Positions 10,925 through 24,032 of a stretch of 64,000 nt of DNA are shown here, in pieces. The stretch lies in the NCBI RefSeq assembly GCF_048773025.1, contig NC_133546.1, forward strand, positions 14,588,001 to 14,652,000. Reading direction: 5' to 3'. The position numbers were made by a program, and so were the translations under genes. Position 1 is the stretch's first letter, and each line of letters opens with the position of its first letter. Under the pieces are notes generated by a model. The model was not told the origin of the DNA, made no database searches, and saw nothing but the letters and a program-made list of their open reading frames with translations. This stretch comes from Camelus bactrianus (Eukaryota; Chordata; Mammalia; Artiodactyla; Camelidae).

Positions 10925-11127
10925 TGACTGAGGATGCTGGGATCCAGAATGGAGGCTGCTCCCTCTCCAGCCCAGCCCTTCAGAGGTTTCCTTGTGGTGT
11001 CAGGGAGACTGAGGACCTAAAATATCCTTTTCTCCCCACCTAGCCCTCACCAGTTTCTCTCTCAGGTGCTCACTTCCTTTGCTTCCACTTCACTGTCATG
11101 ACTCGGTCCAAACCTGGACAGCCCTGC
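10925..11127 (+). pseudogene. RAET1/ULBP relic: truncated alpha-1 exon and its upstream intron
   Basis: This is a fragment of a third NKG2D-ligand gene. An acceptor-like TTTCTCTCTCAG ends at 11065. It is followed by about 62 bases translating as AHFLCFHFTV then R-KPGQPC, the start of a RAET1/ULBP alpha-1 domain in the expected phase 1. The homology stops abruptly just after the PGQP motif, where AT-rich unrelated sequence begins. The upstream stretch from about 10925 (GGATGCTGGGATCCAGAATG..., CTCCCTCTCCAGCCCAGCCC) resembles the intron just before RAET1E exon 2. No remaining alpha-1, alpha-2 or anchor exon was found nearby. It is a dead fragment, not an expressed gene. Confidence 0.75.
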
Positions 11128-11379
11128 TTAATTTATATATTTTGATTTTCAACTTGTAATTAATGTATTCAAGAAATAAGATTGTCCTATAGAACTGTCA
11201 TATTTTGGACTTGGCTGATTGCATCCTGGTACCTGTCTATATTATTTTGCTGACAATATTTCTCGTAAACCAATTAAATCCAGAGGATTGATTAGATTTA
11301 GGCTCATTTTTTAGCAGGGGAGGGGGCAAAACTCTTTCTTGTAAATATCCTATTATATTACATCAAAAGGCACATAATG

Positions 11380-11862
11380 TGCCGGAGCCTGCCGGCAAAA
11401 CGAACAGGTCTGAAGACGCGGTCGCCACAACTAGGAAAAAAGAAGAGACACACACACAAAGAATGGGATCGAGAGGGACGGGTCTTGCAGCCTGCCGAGG
11501 CAGAGACCTGACACCGCCGCCGTGGTTTATTCACTGATTCTTTTTATAATGCTTGAGAAGAAAAAACATTGCATACCAAGGAAGATTACATAGTGTGCCT
11601 CAAGATCTTTTACAATGCTGTTTTGGACATATTTATTGTAGTCATAAAGTTAAGATGTCAAGCTTTCCTTATCTTGTTTTCCTTGGGCAAGGAAGAAAGT
11701 CCAGATCCTCTTCCAGGACAAACACCTGTTAATCTACAATCTTTAAGGTGGGGTGTCGGGACAGGGAATCTTTGCAGAGCAAGTTTCCCAGGGCTATGTC
11801 TTGCAAACAGGGTTGTTAACTCCTGAGTGCTCGACCCTCAGTCTTTGAGGCAGCTCCCCGCA
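11380..11862 (-). mobile_element. Solo LTR of an ERVK-type (class II) endogenous retrovirus
   Basis: A 483-bp LTR begins TG and ends CA on either strand. It is flanked by a perfect 6-bp target duplication ATAATG (11374-11379 and 11863-11868), the size typical of class II elements. On the minus strand there is a TATAAAA box, an AATAAA signal and a GT-rich run near the 3' end. No internal region is present, so it is a fossil left by LTR-LTR recombination. The intact duplication suggests moderate age. Confidence 0.85.
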
Positions 11863-11868
11863 ATAATG

Positions 11869-12975
11869 TCCAATAATGTTGGGCTGGACCTTAAAGTGGG
11901 ACCTGGTACACATGAGAGCCCGTGGGCCTGTGGGGCAAAGGACTATGCAGAGCTCTCCAACCACCTCCAGACAGAAAGCATCCACTTCAGGGACTTCGTG
12001 GCTCCCAGGAGATGCATGAAGTTCAGGACCATCTTCTGTGTGGAATAAGAAATTCACTCAAAAACACGTCTAGGAAAGTAGCTTTCACTTTGGCTTATTG
12101 ATACTTTTATCTCCCTAAACCTTTCAGATCAGATGTGGTAATTTATACCTTTCTCTGGATTACTTGCCAACTGAAACAAACCATTAAAAATTACCCTAAA
12201 GATTTGAAATTTTTTCAAGATTTGACAGATGAATAACATTTTGGTGCAACTTCTATTTTTAGAGAGCTATGGCTGGACAAAACATTTTATTTTACAGCAT
12301 TGCCCCAATTGCTTAAACTTTCTCAACAAAAAAATTGAATGTGCTGAATTTACAGAGAACTTAAGGTCTCAAATGCCCAAGTAATGAAACTTATTTTTGA
12401 TGTATTACAGGAACAGCTGAATGTTAGTTGTTATCAGAACATGAAATACAAAGAAATAGAATTCAGCCGATAAATCCATGTGGCTGTCTACATCGTCTGA
12501 GAAACAGATGTCAGTGATTTAAAGTGCAAGGATTTCATCAAGGGAAACCCCTGTGAGAAAAGGAGAAGAAGCCTGGGGAGACTGGAGAAGCAATGGGACG
12601 GCTGCAGTTCTAACCCCAAGTGAAGGAGAGAGGGACAGACGGCTGGATGGTGGCACTCTGCATGGCCCTGTAGTCTAGGGAAAGTTTCACAAGGCCCTGG
12701 AGGAGTTCTTGAGTAAAAGTCACCCATCAGATGAGTCTGTGTCCCCCAGGAAGGGGCCTGCCTTAGTCACCCTGTCTGGCTCAGTCATTGGCTGGGAACA
12801 GATGTAGGGAGAGGGGTCTTGGCACAAACACAGCCATGGACTTCAGAGCTCAGCCTGGGACCTGCGGTCAAGTAAGCACCCTGCCATTGAAGACCTCAGG
12901 GGCCATTTTCAAGGCCAACAAGCAAAAGCCAGACAAAGCCCTCAGCTTGAGAGAGAACAGATTTTAAAAATATAT
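11869..12975. other. Unassigned intergenic sequence
   Basis: No gene, RNA or repeat was recognised. A 73-residue open frame that starts inside the LTR and ends at 12048 has no known domain. Confidence 0.35.
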
Positions 12976-12977
12976 TA

Positions 12978-13140
12978 GTATTGTAGGAGACAAAAAATAA
13001 TTTTCCCTCTACCCTTCTGAGTTCTTGGCTGTAATAAAAGACAAGTTAACGAGAGAAAAAGAATCAGAAGTTTATTAATATGTATACCTCGTGTACACAT
13101 GGGAAATAGCCAGGAAAAGTGAGTAACTCCCGAGGTAGCT
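12978..13140. mobile_element. Possible LTR-like fragment
   Basis: The sequence resembles a dispersed mammalian LTR (a TTCTTGGCTGTAATAAAAG-type block, then AAGTTTATTAATATGTATAC). Ends and family are unclear, and an L1 3' end seems to have landed beside it. Confidence 0.3.
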
Positions 13141-13144
13141 TAGA

Positions 13145-13345
13145 ATTCAGACTTAAATACAATGTTAATTGTACAGCACAGGGGATACAGCCACTCATTT
13201 ATGGTAGCTATAAGTGGAGTAGAGCACTAAAATTGTGAAGCACTGCTATACACCTGAAATATTATATAATATCATACATATAATTTTGTGTATATTGTAC
13301 ATCGACTATAGCTCAATTTTTTAAAAAGTTTAATAAATGAAAAGC
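13145..13345 (+). mobile_element. L1 3' end fragment
   Basis: An artiodactyl-type L1 3' UTR block (GTACAGCACAGGG, then TATACACCTGAAATATTATA and a CATCGACTATAGCTCAAT end) in sense orientation. A short CA-rich run follows at about 13358-13378. Confidence 0.6.
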
Positions 13346-13379
13346 AGTTTACACCATGCACACACACGCACACACACAA

Positions 13380-15785
13380 AAATACTGCCTTAAGAGGGAA
13401 AGGGGAACGGGAAGGAATGTAGGCGTAGGGGAGTAAATTTTTAGGAAAGATGAATGGGCCCATAGAAGAACAGATGGGAGGTAAAGGAGTAGGTGACAAT
13501 GTTTGTCCGAGTGTGGTGTCAACTTCTAGTCTCCTCTCCCCTGATGAGTCAGTCTTTCCCGTGGTCCCACTTCACAGATGAAGAAATCAAGCTGCAAAGA
13601 CTTCCCAAGTGAACATCAGCTCAGCATCTGGATCTGGTTTCCCTAAGCACATGGACCTTGCGCTCTGCTCTTTCTGGAACACATGAGAAAGCTGGCAATT
13701 GGACTGCCAGTGAGTCACCAAAACCCACGTTGGGCTCCTGCGGTGCCTTGCCTCCCCGTTTTTAGCTGCAGCCTTACTGGTCTCAACATGGACAGAAAAG
13801 GGCCTGTGAGTCATTTGCTTGTTCCTGTTGGATTAGCTGGGAGTATTCCTGGTGGTGGCTGATCTGATCGGGAGCTTCTCTAACTCGGCTTGTCCACAGA
13901 AGACAGTCACAAGGATCTATGACGAAAACCAGAAATTTGGCTCCTTGGAGTGCCTGAACTGGGAAGTCTGTCCTAATCAACTGCTTTTTTATAAAGTCAC
14001 TTGGTGCCTGGACTGCAGCCTTGTAAGACCCTGAGGAGACACCCCAGCCACGTATGCAAGACTTTGTGAGCTAATGACTGGGCCTTGGTAAACTGATGAG
14101 TTGGTGGTGCTTTGTGACACAGCAGTAGAAAACAAATGCGCATGCCTTCAGGCTGGGGGCAGTGGTGCAAACAGAATCATTTGATGATTAAAATAATTTC
14201 CCATGGACTAGCTTCAGCTCCACGCTTTTCAAACCGTGTTCCTCTTTCATTACCCACATATTTCCAGGCAGGAGCATAGGATATGTTAGCATGGCAACGC
14301 ATGCTGTGGCTGTGTACCTCTGTGTGTGACATCCAGAGGGTTACCCCAGCGGGCTGGTCCTGCTTTGAAAGTCTAGTGGTTAGTTAATTCTATGTGCACT
14401 TGGAAAATAAAACCACCCCAGTTTTCTCAGCACTCCTACAGAAATTTCAGCCTCCTGAGTCATGTATACCAATATAAAACTAGAAAATGCTTGGTTTAAT
14501 TTCCCCTAAAAGCAATTTACTCATCAAATACTATGAGAATTTAGAAATGTAGCCCTTGGTCTAGTTAATTTCTCCGTTCCCAGAAGGCTAAAGAATACAG
14601 CCTGAATTTTGACCCTAGTTTGGCAAAGCCCCAAAGAATCAGGACAGCTGGAGGGCCTGCTCTTGAAGTTATTTCCACTTCAGCAGGTAAGAAGCCCAGT
14701 CCTTCGACCATCTCTAAATCTGAAAAGGCTGGTTGGGGATTGTGGGGGTGCCTGGCCCCTGGAGAGATTGTGCTTACACACCAGTGGAGTGTAAGTGGAG
14801 AGAGTGGAGTGAAGTCTCTGGCCCTCTAGGCCTCCGAAGAGACCCTTCTGAGTGCATAGGGGTCAGCTGCCTCCTTCCTTTTTATAAACATGTTTCCTTG
14901 TTCTTCACCTAGGATACAACTTCCATATTTGCACGCATGGGACATTTGACCTGTCTTGTCACTTTGCTCCCCTAGAGGTAAGATTTGGAATATGGGAGCC
15001 ACATAGTCATTATTTGCTTTTGAATAAAGACAATTTGTCTCTGATCCAGAGCACCTTGTGTGCACATTCAAGATAAGCTTAATGAGCATGAACTTTCAAA
15101 GCCCACCAGAAAGGGACTGTGAACCAGAGGAATGTATTTCATTAAACTAAATTAAATGTATTCCCAACTGATTCATCTTAACTAGATTCCTATGTTCATT
15201 CTTCCTTCCTGGATCCAAAAAATGTCAGTAGCCACTCCAATTCCACCTGACACGAGGGCCCAGAGAGGAAGAGAACTGAGGGTCTGATGGGGTTGAGAAC
15301 ATGCCACCCTGAAATACGGCACCTTGACATAATGAATATTTTAAGCAGAAGGATTTTGAGAAAACAGCAAAAACAGGAAGCTTGCTCTCAAATTTCTCCA
15401 CCTTCTCCCCTGAAACAGATCTGAAAACCCTCCTGGGAGAAGCGCCCTCCCTTAGACCCAGAGGAAGGGAGCACCCTTGTTTCAAAGGGACTCTGAGAAG
15501 AATCCAAATAAACAGGCCTTGCTAAATTTCCCAAAATTCACTGCACTTACCCATATTCTTTAGCCATCATATTTCTAGACAACTGTCCACTCTTCATTAA
15601 ACATGACACAAAAATACTCAGGTTTGTTTCTTTGAGCTTTTATTTCCTCATGAAATTTTCCATGTCACATAAAACTTACATTAAATAAATTTGCATACTT
15701 TCTCGCATTAAATGTTGGGCAGGTTAATTTCCAGACCCAGGCAGGAACCTCAGGAGGGCTGAGGAAACATGTTTCCTCCCCTGCA
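13380..15785. other. Unassigned intergenic sequence
   Basis: About 2.4 kb with no recognised gene. Short open frames have no domain or splice context. Confidence 0.35.
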
Positions 15786-15789
15786 CATC

Positions 15790-15873
15790 TATGAGCAACT
15801 CCAAACATCTATTGTCAATTGATTTTCAAGAAGGTTCTAAGACAATTCCTGGGCAAAGAATAGTGTTTTAAAC
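15790..15873 (+). mobile_element. L1 LINE, left part, split by provirus B
   Basis: L1 ORF2 sequence (TATTGTCAATTGATTTTCAAG ... GGCAAAGAATAGT) runs straight into the left LTR. The next L1 bases (AACAAATGGTGCTGGG) appear 16.8 kb away at about 32726. The two halves join in the order of the L1 consensus, so provirus B landed inside this L1. The left limit is uncertain. Confidence 0.7.
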
Positions 15874-16376
15874 TGTTGAGTGAAAATCACACAATGTGAG
15901 CGTTGTGGGCTAAATTTTATTTGGGGCAAAATGAGGAGTATAGCCGGGGATACAGCATCCCAGAAAGTTCTGAGAAACTGTTCCCCAGATGCAGGGGGAG
16001 AGCTCAGTATTATATATGACTTCAGTGGAGGGGGGACGTGCAGTCCGGCACACGTTTAGGCAGAGGCTGCTGCTGGTCACGAGGGGCAGATGTCACCGTT
16101 AATGATTTTAGTGCTTTTCTAGATACGAGGAGATGCAAGAATTGGGGCTTATTAAACCTTTTCTGGAAGATGTCTAACTATCTGAAGTCCTGTGTAGCCA
16201 GCTTTCCCAGAGCTCAGAGAGCCTCAGTCCCGATCTCCACCCTGAACTCCTTTCAGGGAGTGTTGGAGGTCAGCGGCTGCGGAGGCCCGTAATGTAATCC
16301 AAGCAGGGGTAGATGGCAAGTGCCAATGGGATCCAGTCTGTAGAGGCAGATGGCCAGGGCCAATTTTCAGTTGGCA
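15874..16376 (-). repeat. 3' LTR of provirus B
   Basis: This direct repeat of the right LTR shares blocks such as ATCACACAATGTGAG, TATGACTTCAGTGGAGGGG and TCACCGTTAATGATTTTAGT. On the minus strand it starts TGCCAACTGAAAATTGG, and the outer (plus-left) end abuts the L1. Confidence 0.85.
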
Positions 16377-17553
16377 GTTGCCCCACTTATGGTCATAAAT
16401 TCGACCATAGTTTGGGAAGCATTTCATGGCCATTTCGTCCTATGGAGCTAGAGGAATGCTTATTCTCAGGTTAGGTGAGGATTTCATTGATAGGCCGCTC
16501 AGTGTGCTATTATGGGACTAGGCCTTACTAACAGTAGCAACAAGTCTCTGGACCACTGTCTTACTAGGCTGTTATGGTCCAGGAAAGAAAATTCCCTCTT
16601 GTTGCTTCTTCCCCTATCTGGAGTTAAGCTATCACCATCATTGGGCTGATACAGAAGTATGTAACTGGGCTCCTACTTCAAGTCACCGTTATTTCTACTG
16701 GAGGCTCAGTCACACATTTGGAATAAAAGAAACAATAATCCTGTAAAACAGACAAAATACAAATAATATAGTTAGCAGTATTAGTAAGGTCATAAGCAAG
16801 AGTGTAAGCCAAGAAGTTCCATTAGGTGCGGCCCAGTGTGTCCCCAGGTCATCTGACTTGGTCTTTTCTGTACCGATCCGTATGTGTAAGGAAGATGTTA
16901 CACAGGATTGTTCATAAGGCACCCAGACAAATTTCCTAGTGTTGTTAGGCGGTTATCCTTAGTATAGTTTAGTTTTTCCCAACATAAGGGAGACTTTAAA
17001 CTTAAATGACCATAGCCTGGTGTTAACCATGTGAGTCTATCCCCTAATTGTGGGAGGTGATACTCTTTGGCTGAAACTTTTCTTGCTGCTCTGATTGAGC
17101 TTTAGTAGCTTTAGAAGAAGATTCATATTGATGGCCTGGGTCAGAGCAGGTGCTAATTGGGCAGGTGAGGGAATCCCACCTAGTAATATCAACAGTGGCC
17201 TGAACAGGACTATCATTTCTTTCTCCTAAAATACATTTCCTAAGGGATGTCCAGTCAGAGCCTTGGAGTGGAGAAACCCACCAAGGTAACCCAGAAGTAC
17301 TAAATATAGATAATTGATCATAAAAATAACAATTAAATTAGCTTTAACTCTGCGTAAGATTGTGAAATATATTTAGTTCATAAGTGAAGTTGTGAGCAAT
17401 AATCAAAGTAATTGATTTACAGGCCTGGTCGGGTGTCTTGGGCCAGCTGCCTGCCTCAGATGTTGTCTTCTTCTCCTCCTGGTCTGGTAGCTTCTCCTGA
17501 CAAAGATCCTTCCATTTAGGTTGGAGATAGTCCTTAAATTGTGTCTTTTCCAG

Positions 17554-18033
17554 TGTGAACGAAAAATACTGCAAACTATATCAGGTAACAAAGAATGCTG
17601 AAATCATCAAGTCATCAGCCAATGCCGCCACCCCACAGTGAGGACAAGCCTGCAGCCTGGCCTGTGCAGCCACTCACAATGGTGCACTCTGAGGGCACTC
17701 AGAATAATAAAGGACAAGATACTCGCCCTAGGTAGCTAGGTGCTTGTCAAAGGAATGAATTCAATGAGCCCAAATGTTTGCTTCCTCCCATCCATAGAAA
17801 AGCACTAAATTCTTTAACTTGAGATGCCTGTTTTTCTTCAGATAACAAATAATCTCTTAATGTTCCATCCACTTGGTCTTTGTTGTAAAGCTCCTATATA
17901 TTCTTAGCTCCTCCCCTACCTCTTCGGAGCAGTTGCTCAGAGCAATATGAGAGGCTGTCACGCTGGCTCGAGTCCTTCCGCCAAATAAAACATAACTCTC
18001 AACTTTTAGGCTACGCATTTATTTCAGTTGACA
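17554..18033 (+). repeat. 5' LTR of provirus A
   Basis: 480 bp starting TGTGAACGAAAAATACTGC. An AATAAA signal lies at about 17985 and the end is TTTCAGTTGACA. It pairs with 24033-24510. Confidence 0.9.
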
Positions 18034-18256
18034 GTTATGGCGACCATGACAAGGGACCCAGAGCAGACTTCTCTCCTTCGCCTAAACTCTACGAGGAACT
18101 GGAGACTTGGTACCAGCAGTGGCCCTTTGTGCCCATCTGCCTCCTTGTGGAGTCCAGACGAATTTGGGTGAGTCTCTCCTGCTTCTTGGATTTCCCATAT
18201 TGGTTGATGATCGTAAGTTTTGTTTGGCAGTGTGTCCAGGTACCTGACCCTCCAGC

Positions 18257-18570
18257 TGAAAGATACTGGGGGGAAATACCCACCCAGTGGAGACATGCTG
18301 GGTGGAGCCTGGTTCAAAGATAGCGGGAAATACCCACCTAGCTGAGATGTAATATGTGTTGGGGGGGGGGGTGCTGACTGAGAGACACCAGGGAAATCCC
18401 CACCTTGAGGAGCTGTACTTGGGGATGGGGGGCAGGCTGGCTGAAAGACACCAAGGAAATCCCCACCTTGAGGAGATGCCCTAGGTGGGACTGGTTGAAA
18501 GATACCAGGGACATACCCACTCAGTGGAGACACCCCGGGTGGGGTGCGGTTGAAAGATACTGGGGTCTGG
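18257..18570 (+). repeat. Tandem repeat in the leader/gag region of provirus A
   Basis: About five units of roughly 54-66 bp plus a partial one, each starting GAAAGATAC or AAAGACACC and followed by GGGAAATACCCACC or a close variant. The equivalent place in provirus B (about 31800-31875, minus strand) has about one unit, so the repeat expanded in this lineage. Confidence 0.8.
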
Positions 18571-19088
18571 ATTGAGTGATTAGGTAAGAGGCTGGTCTAA
18601 CGCTTTCCTCAATTTGGCTACCTCCATTGAATTTGTTGGGATAAAAGTAAAAATCTTAAGAGGAACCTTTCAACTCCAAAAAAGGAACCCTCCTCCTGGC
18701 TGGCAACAGCTTTCTCAGGTGATGGAGAAACTTGCAGGAGTGACAGAGGCAAAGACCTCATGCCGTGCAGTTGTCCCTGCGGGAAAACCTACTAGGGATT
18801 TTATTCTGACAACCCGACCTTAGAATGGGGACTAGAACTTTCAAAACAAAAGAAAAAGAAATGACAGATTGCCAGCCTCCAGCTAACACCCCAGCCAGGC
18901 TGATGTATGTACAAAACTTACAACTTTAATTGGGAATTTAAAAAACTCACCCTGAAAATAACTAGCCAGGCCTGATAAAAACATTTTTTGGAATTCTGAC
19001 CTTATAAAAACAAAAGCCCCTTTAGGGGGAACTTGGATTTCTCTTCCTGTGTCCTTGAAATGTAAATATTTTATCTTTCTCTGGACGT

Positions 19089-19090
<2 letters not shown>

Positions 19091-19119
<29 letters not shown>
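19091..19119. repeat. (TG)n microsatellite
   Basis: A short run of TG dinucleotides within the internal region of provirus A, followed by a T-run and an A-run. Confidence 0.85.
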
Positions 19120-19394
19120 TTCCTTTTTTTAAAAAAAGAAAACTTGGACTCTGCCATCCAAAAGGTACAAGTTATTGTGTACATATGACGGCCAAGCAGG
19201 CAAATTGGGATTCTCAACAATCCTTTGATTGTACCAATTTTCAGGCATTTTGCCATCTTAACCTTTGTTGCATCAGCTTGGACCAAAAAGGCCTTTACCT
19301 TTTGGGGAGTAAACTTTTGAATTTTATTATTATTAGGTGACACCCCCCACTGTCATGTGGAAAAGCCTATTCATTTTATTGGTTTAAAGTCACT

Positions 19395-19472
19395 GTATAT
19401 ATATAGTGTATATTATGTGTGTGTATGTATATATATAATATATATATATATATAATATATAATATACACATA
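19395..19472. repeat. AT-rich low-complexity / (TA)n run
   Basis: Imperfect TA and TG dinucleotide runs inside provirus A. Confidence 0.8.
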
Positions 19473-22400
19473 AATATAATTGATGGCCGTATGATGGACC
19501 CTTTAATTTGGAGAAACTTCTAAATTGGTGAAAGTTGAGACAGCTCTCTTTATAAACAGCTGTCTTGTTGGTACCTATTAAAATAAATCAAGTTTAAAGG
19601 TGGAAAAAATATATCTAATGGTTAACCTGAGAACTTAGTTAAAAAAAAAAAAAACGGTTTGGAAAGCTACATTTGTGTTTTTCCTTTCCCCTCAATGGGT
19701 TTTAGAGATGCTAATAAAAGCATTAGAATAATTAATGTTAATTAGGTTGAGTAACTTGGAAAAGGAATGTAAAAGAATGTCAAAAGATTTTTTTCTTAAC
19801 AAGAAAAAAATAAGGGACTTATCCCAAATGGATAAATATTTTTAGATGGTTATTTTGAATGGGATAAATAAAATGGACATTTTGGATTAAGATACAAGGT
19901 TTTGATACTACACTATGTAAAGTTACAAAAAGGACAAAGGGATCACCTACTTGTCCCCAACATTAAAGTTCAAACAAGTCTGCTTTATTTATCCCAGTTT
20001 AAAATGTATATATTTATAGGGCTGGAAAAAATATATAGAGACTGAGATACTTGATCAATGGTGCAACAGACTAATGAATCAAATTAAAAATTGACAAGGG
20101 CCTAAGTCCTTTGGCTCAAACTTGGGGATCCCAGAGACTTTTATATAAAATTAGAGAAAGTGGACAAGAAATAAAAGAAAAAGGCTTCTGGCACTCCTTC
20201 TAGAAATAAGACTTATTGATTAAACCTAATAAATATTAAAATTAAAGATATATGAGTTGATAAAATTGAGATAAAAGTTTGTAAAATTGGTGTATTTAAA
20301 TGGGCTTTATATAAGCCTCTTGTGCTTCATTATGTTGTGAGATAGATATGTTTCGATGGAAAAAACGCTTCCCCTTCTTGGTATTATAAAGCTGGGCACA
20401 TATTTGTCCCCCAGAAAATATTAATTAAACAAACTAAAGGAAACCAGTAGAGTTACCTGAGCCGTCCAATATAAAGTAAAACTAAAAGCTAATATTAAGG
20501 GCCAATAAAAAAATAATAAGTGATTTATCCTGGGTTTAACTATAACTCAAGGAAAAGAGACCTTACTAAATGCCTTCTGCAAGCTTTTGAAGACATGATG
20601 AAGTAAATCTTAAAGTTTTAAAACATGGAATTCTTTGTTTAGTGCTCTCCTCACTGTTACAGAAGAGCAAATTGAGGAGATACAACTGGGCCTAGGTGAC
20701 AGACCAGTTCTTTGGGGAACTGGAAGCAACTGTCTTTGTCTTGCAGGTCAGAAATGTAAATACAGCAAACAATGACCTGAGACTGAGCCTAATCAGCTCA
20801 ATGAGATAAAACTTAAGGCCAAAGAAATTTTTGGCATTTTAGAACTCAGAACTTTGACGGGTCCTTCAGACTTTGTCAAGGACAAATAGAAATCTTAAAT
20901 GTCTTTTTCATAAATAGTAAGCCTTAGTGATTTGAGCAAGCAAATTCAGCTTACTCCAACTGTTACTTGTAAGCCGTAAATTTATATTGTAATACCTAAC
21001 TCATAAGTAAGTTTTAAAGTGAAGCTGTGAGATCTCTAGCTTTTGTCTGTTTCTAAGTCTGTGTACACATTATAGATATATTTCTACTGCTAAGAAAATC
21101 AAAATCAAAGAGCTCTGCTTAATTGACTTAAAAATAAGAGCTTACAAATTAAATATTTCTAAAATAAGAACTGACCAAATTGACTTTCAGGTTCGCGTGA
21201 ACTGGAAAACATTCAATATTAAGTTAATACTTGGTATTAAGTTTAGTTTAAGTTTGTTCTAATTAATATAGACATATTTAGAGTCATCAATATTAAGTAT
21301 ACTACCTTTACTGTACCTAGGTTTAATGAAAGTCAAAAAAGATCTTGTTATATCTGTTGCAGATTTGTCAAAAAAAAAATAATAGTAATGTGGTGTGATA
21401 AAATTCTAAGTAAATTAAAAGCAAATGAGATGAGAGCTTTTGGGTAAATTCTTTAAAAATATATTTTTAGAAATGTATGCTTAAGATAATCTCTGTAAGT
21501 ATTTGGTATCTTTAAATTTTAGAGTTGTGCTAAATTAAGTTAAATGATGGGAGTTTATTAAATAGCTATGCCATTTTCAGATAAAATAAGATTGAAATAT
21601 TAATTACTCAACATTTGACTTCCTCTTACAGAGAAACTAAAGGTGTTTAGAAATATTAATAAATGGTTGGTGCCACCCTGAAGTATTCTCTACTATTAAG
21701 GGAAACATCTCAGTATCCTAAGAAAGGAAGATGAATATGTAAGGGGAGATAGAAGGAATGGAATTATATTTTCTTAATGGAAAATAATGACTTTGTCCTG
21801 AAGCTGGTTACTTCTGAATGGAAGAGAAAATAAAGGACAAAATAATCTGAGTATAGAAACTTGTGGAAGGTTTGTGGAAGAGGAACCCTGAGGAAAGAGT
21901 TTTGTACATAGTCAGGATTGGCTAAGTTTAGGATAAATTCGTTCAAAGTAAATGAATCTCAGAAGTAAGCCAGTACAAGATTAGATTTGCTTTCTCTCTG
22001 TTAAGAGGACAAAGTTTTTTTCAAATATTAATCCACCTTCAGTCACAGATTGTAAAGCTTCTTTACCCCTTAAGTGATCTGTTCTGCATTTACCTTTGAA
22101 ATATTTTCTTGTTAATGAATAAGTAGTATTTCACAGTGATCTATACTTTTATCTGACCAAGTGTTTTGAAACCTTTTAACAAGCTTTCCAAATATCAACT
22201 TCTGATTAAAGTTCTTTTGACCTCCAGTTAACGTTGGGATGCTACAGAGGGCCCTGAAACATCCCAAAGAGAGATTTTAAACTAGTCAGTTTCATTTGGT
22301 ATGTTAAATAACATGGGAAGTATTGTCAAATGAATAATAAATCTTCCTAGGTTATATTGTATGAGAAAATATTCTTAATATAGATATTGTAGAAATTATA

Positions 22401-24032
22401 TGGACTCCCTAAAATTCTGATATATCTGAAATGTTACCAGTCATAATTCTGGTTATTGTGACCAGGTTTCTTTATCAATTACAGTGTAACAGTGTTTAAT
22501 CATGCTTTTAAATCTTTTTGTCATTTAAAGACAGTTATTGTTTATTCTGATGATTTTGCAAAATGCTTTTTCCTCAAGGAGATTTACTGATTTCTAATAA
22601 ATTTCAAACTATAGCACTGAACTAAACTGGGCAAGAAATTTTAAAGTTCTGATAAAATGATTTCATAAAACTGTTAACAAAAGGATTAGTTACATGAGAC
22701 TGAGTAAGCGGATAAATATGATTATAATTTTTGATTTTGTCTGAAATATGACTGGCTTTTAATCTGTTTCCCAGACATAAAAAGATCATATTTTAGTGGA
22801 TATTAAATTCTAGTTTTGTTGATTGAGGTCTATATTTACTAAGACACTTCCCAGATCATTCCTTGCTGTTATGTTACATTGCTGCAGAGTTTAATTGAAT
22901 TATTAAAAGGACACTCTAGGTTTGTTTCTGAAGCTCTGTAATCTTTCCTGGGATGAAGGTCCAATGCCCCATCACCTGCAACCAGGAGATTATATATACT
23001 GGAACAGGCATGACTTCAAGAACTATCTCCAACCTGAATGGAAGGACACTTTTTCAGTTACTCTTAGCTAGACCATACACAGCAAAAGCTGAAGGAAACT
23101 TGACTTTTGGATTAGTTTCCAGTCAGAAAGAGCCTCTGCACTGGGCTGGCCTATAGAGCACTGCTCACCTTAAAACAATGCTCAAATGGAGAAGAAGCTA
23201 CCAGGCCAGGATGAGAAGACAACATCTGAGGTAGACAGCTGACCCAAGACACCGGACCAGGCCTGTTTACCAATTACTTTGATAATTGCTCATACATTTG
23301 ATTATGAACTCATCCAGTTGTTAGGTTTATGGTACATTACCTCTATCTAGTACTTCTGTGTTACCTTGGTGGGTTTCTCGACTCCAAGGCTCTAACTAGA
23401 CAGCCCTCAGAAAATTTATTCTAAAAACAAAGTATAGTTCTGTTTAGGCCACTATTGACATTACAAGGTGGGAGACCTCACCTGGCCAATTAATAATACC
23501 TGCTCTGAGCCTGACCACGAATATGAATTTTCTTACAAGATCACTTAAGCTCAATCAGAAACACAAGCAAAATTTTAACCCAAAAATATAACTTCTCGAC
23601 TATTAAATCCTTACTCGTGACTTTATTCACGTTACTAGCTGTATCACTTATATCCTGTCTATTTTATAAGATTGTTGTCTCTTACATTTCCCAACGTCTA
23701 ACTAGGCCTCCAACAAGATTGATGATGGCTAAACATCTTGAGGAAAAAGATAAAATGTATCACCCTGCATAGAATAATTGTAATAGTGTGATTCTAGGTG
23801 TGGAAATGAGCAATGAGGGGTAAACATTTCCTGGATCATAATAGCCTAGTAAGACAAGTGATCCAGAGAATTTTTAGTATCAACAGGGCCTGATCCAAAA
23901 ATTAGACTTAGAGTGGCATGTCAACAGAATCTTCACCTGATCTAGGAATGAGACTTCCTAGCACCGTGGGACAAAATTGGTCATGAAATGTCTCCCAAAA
24001 TATTGGTTGAATTTAGGACCAACGAAGAGCCC

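Noticed and set aside
11827-12048. 73-codon open frame next to the solo LTR
   Set aside because: It starts inside the LTR, has no domain and no sign of splicing or conservation that I can see.
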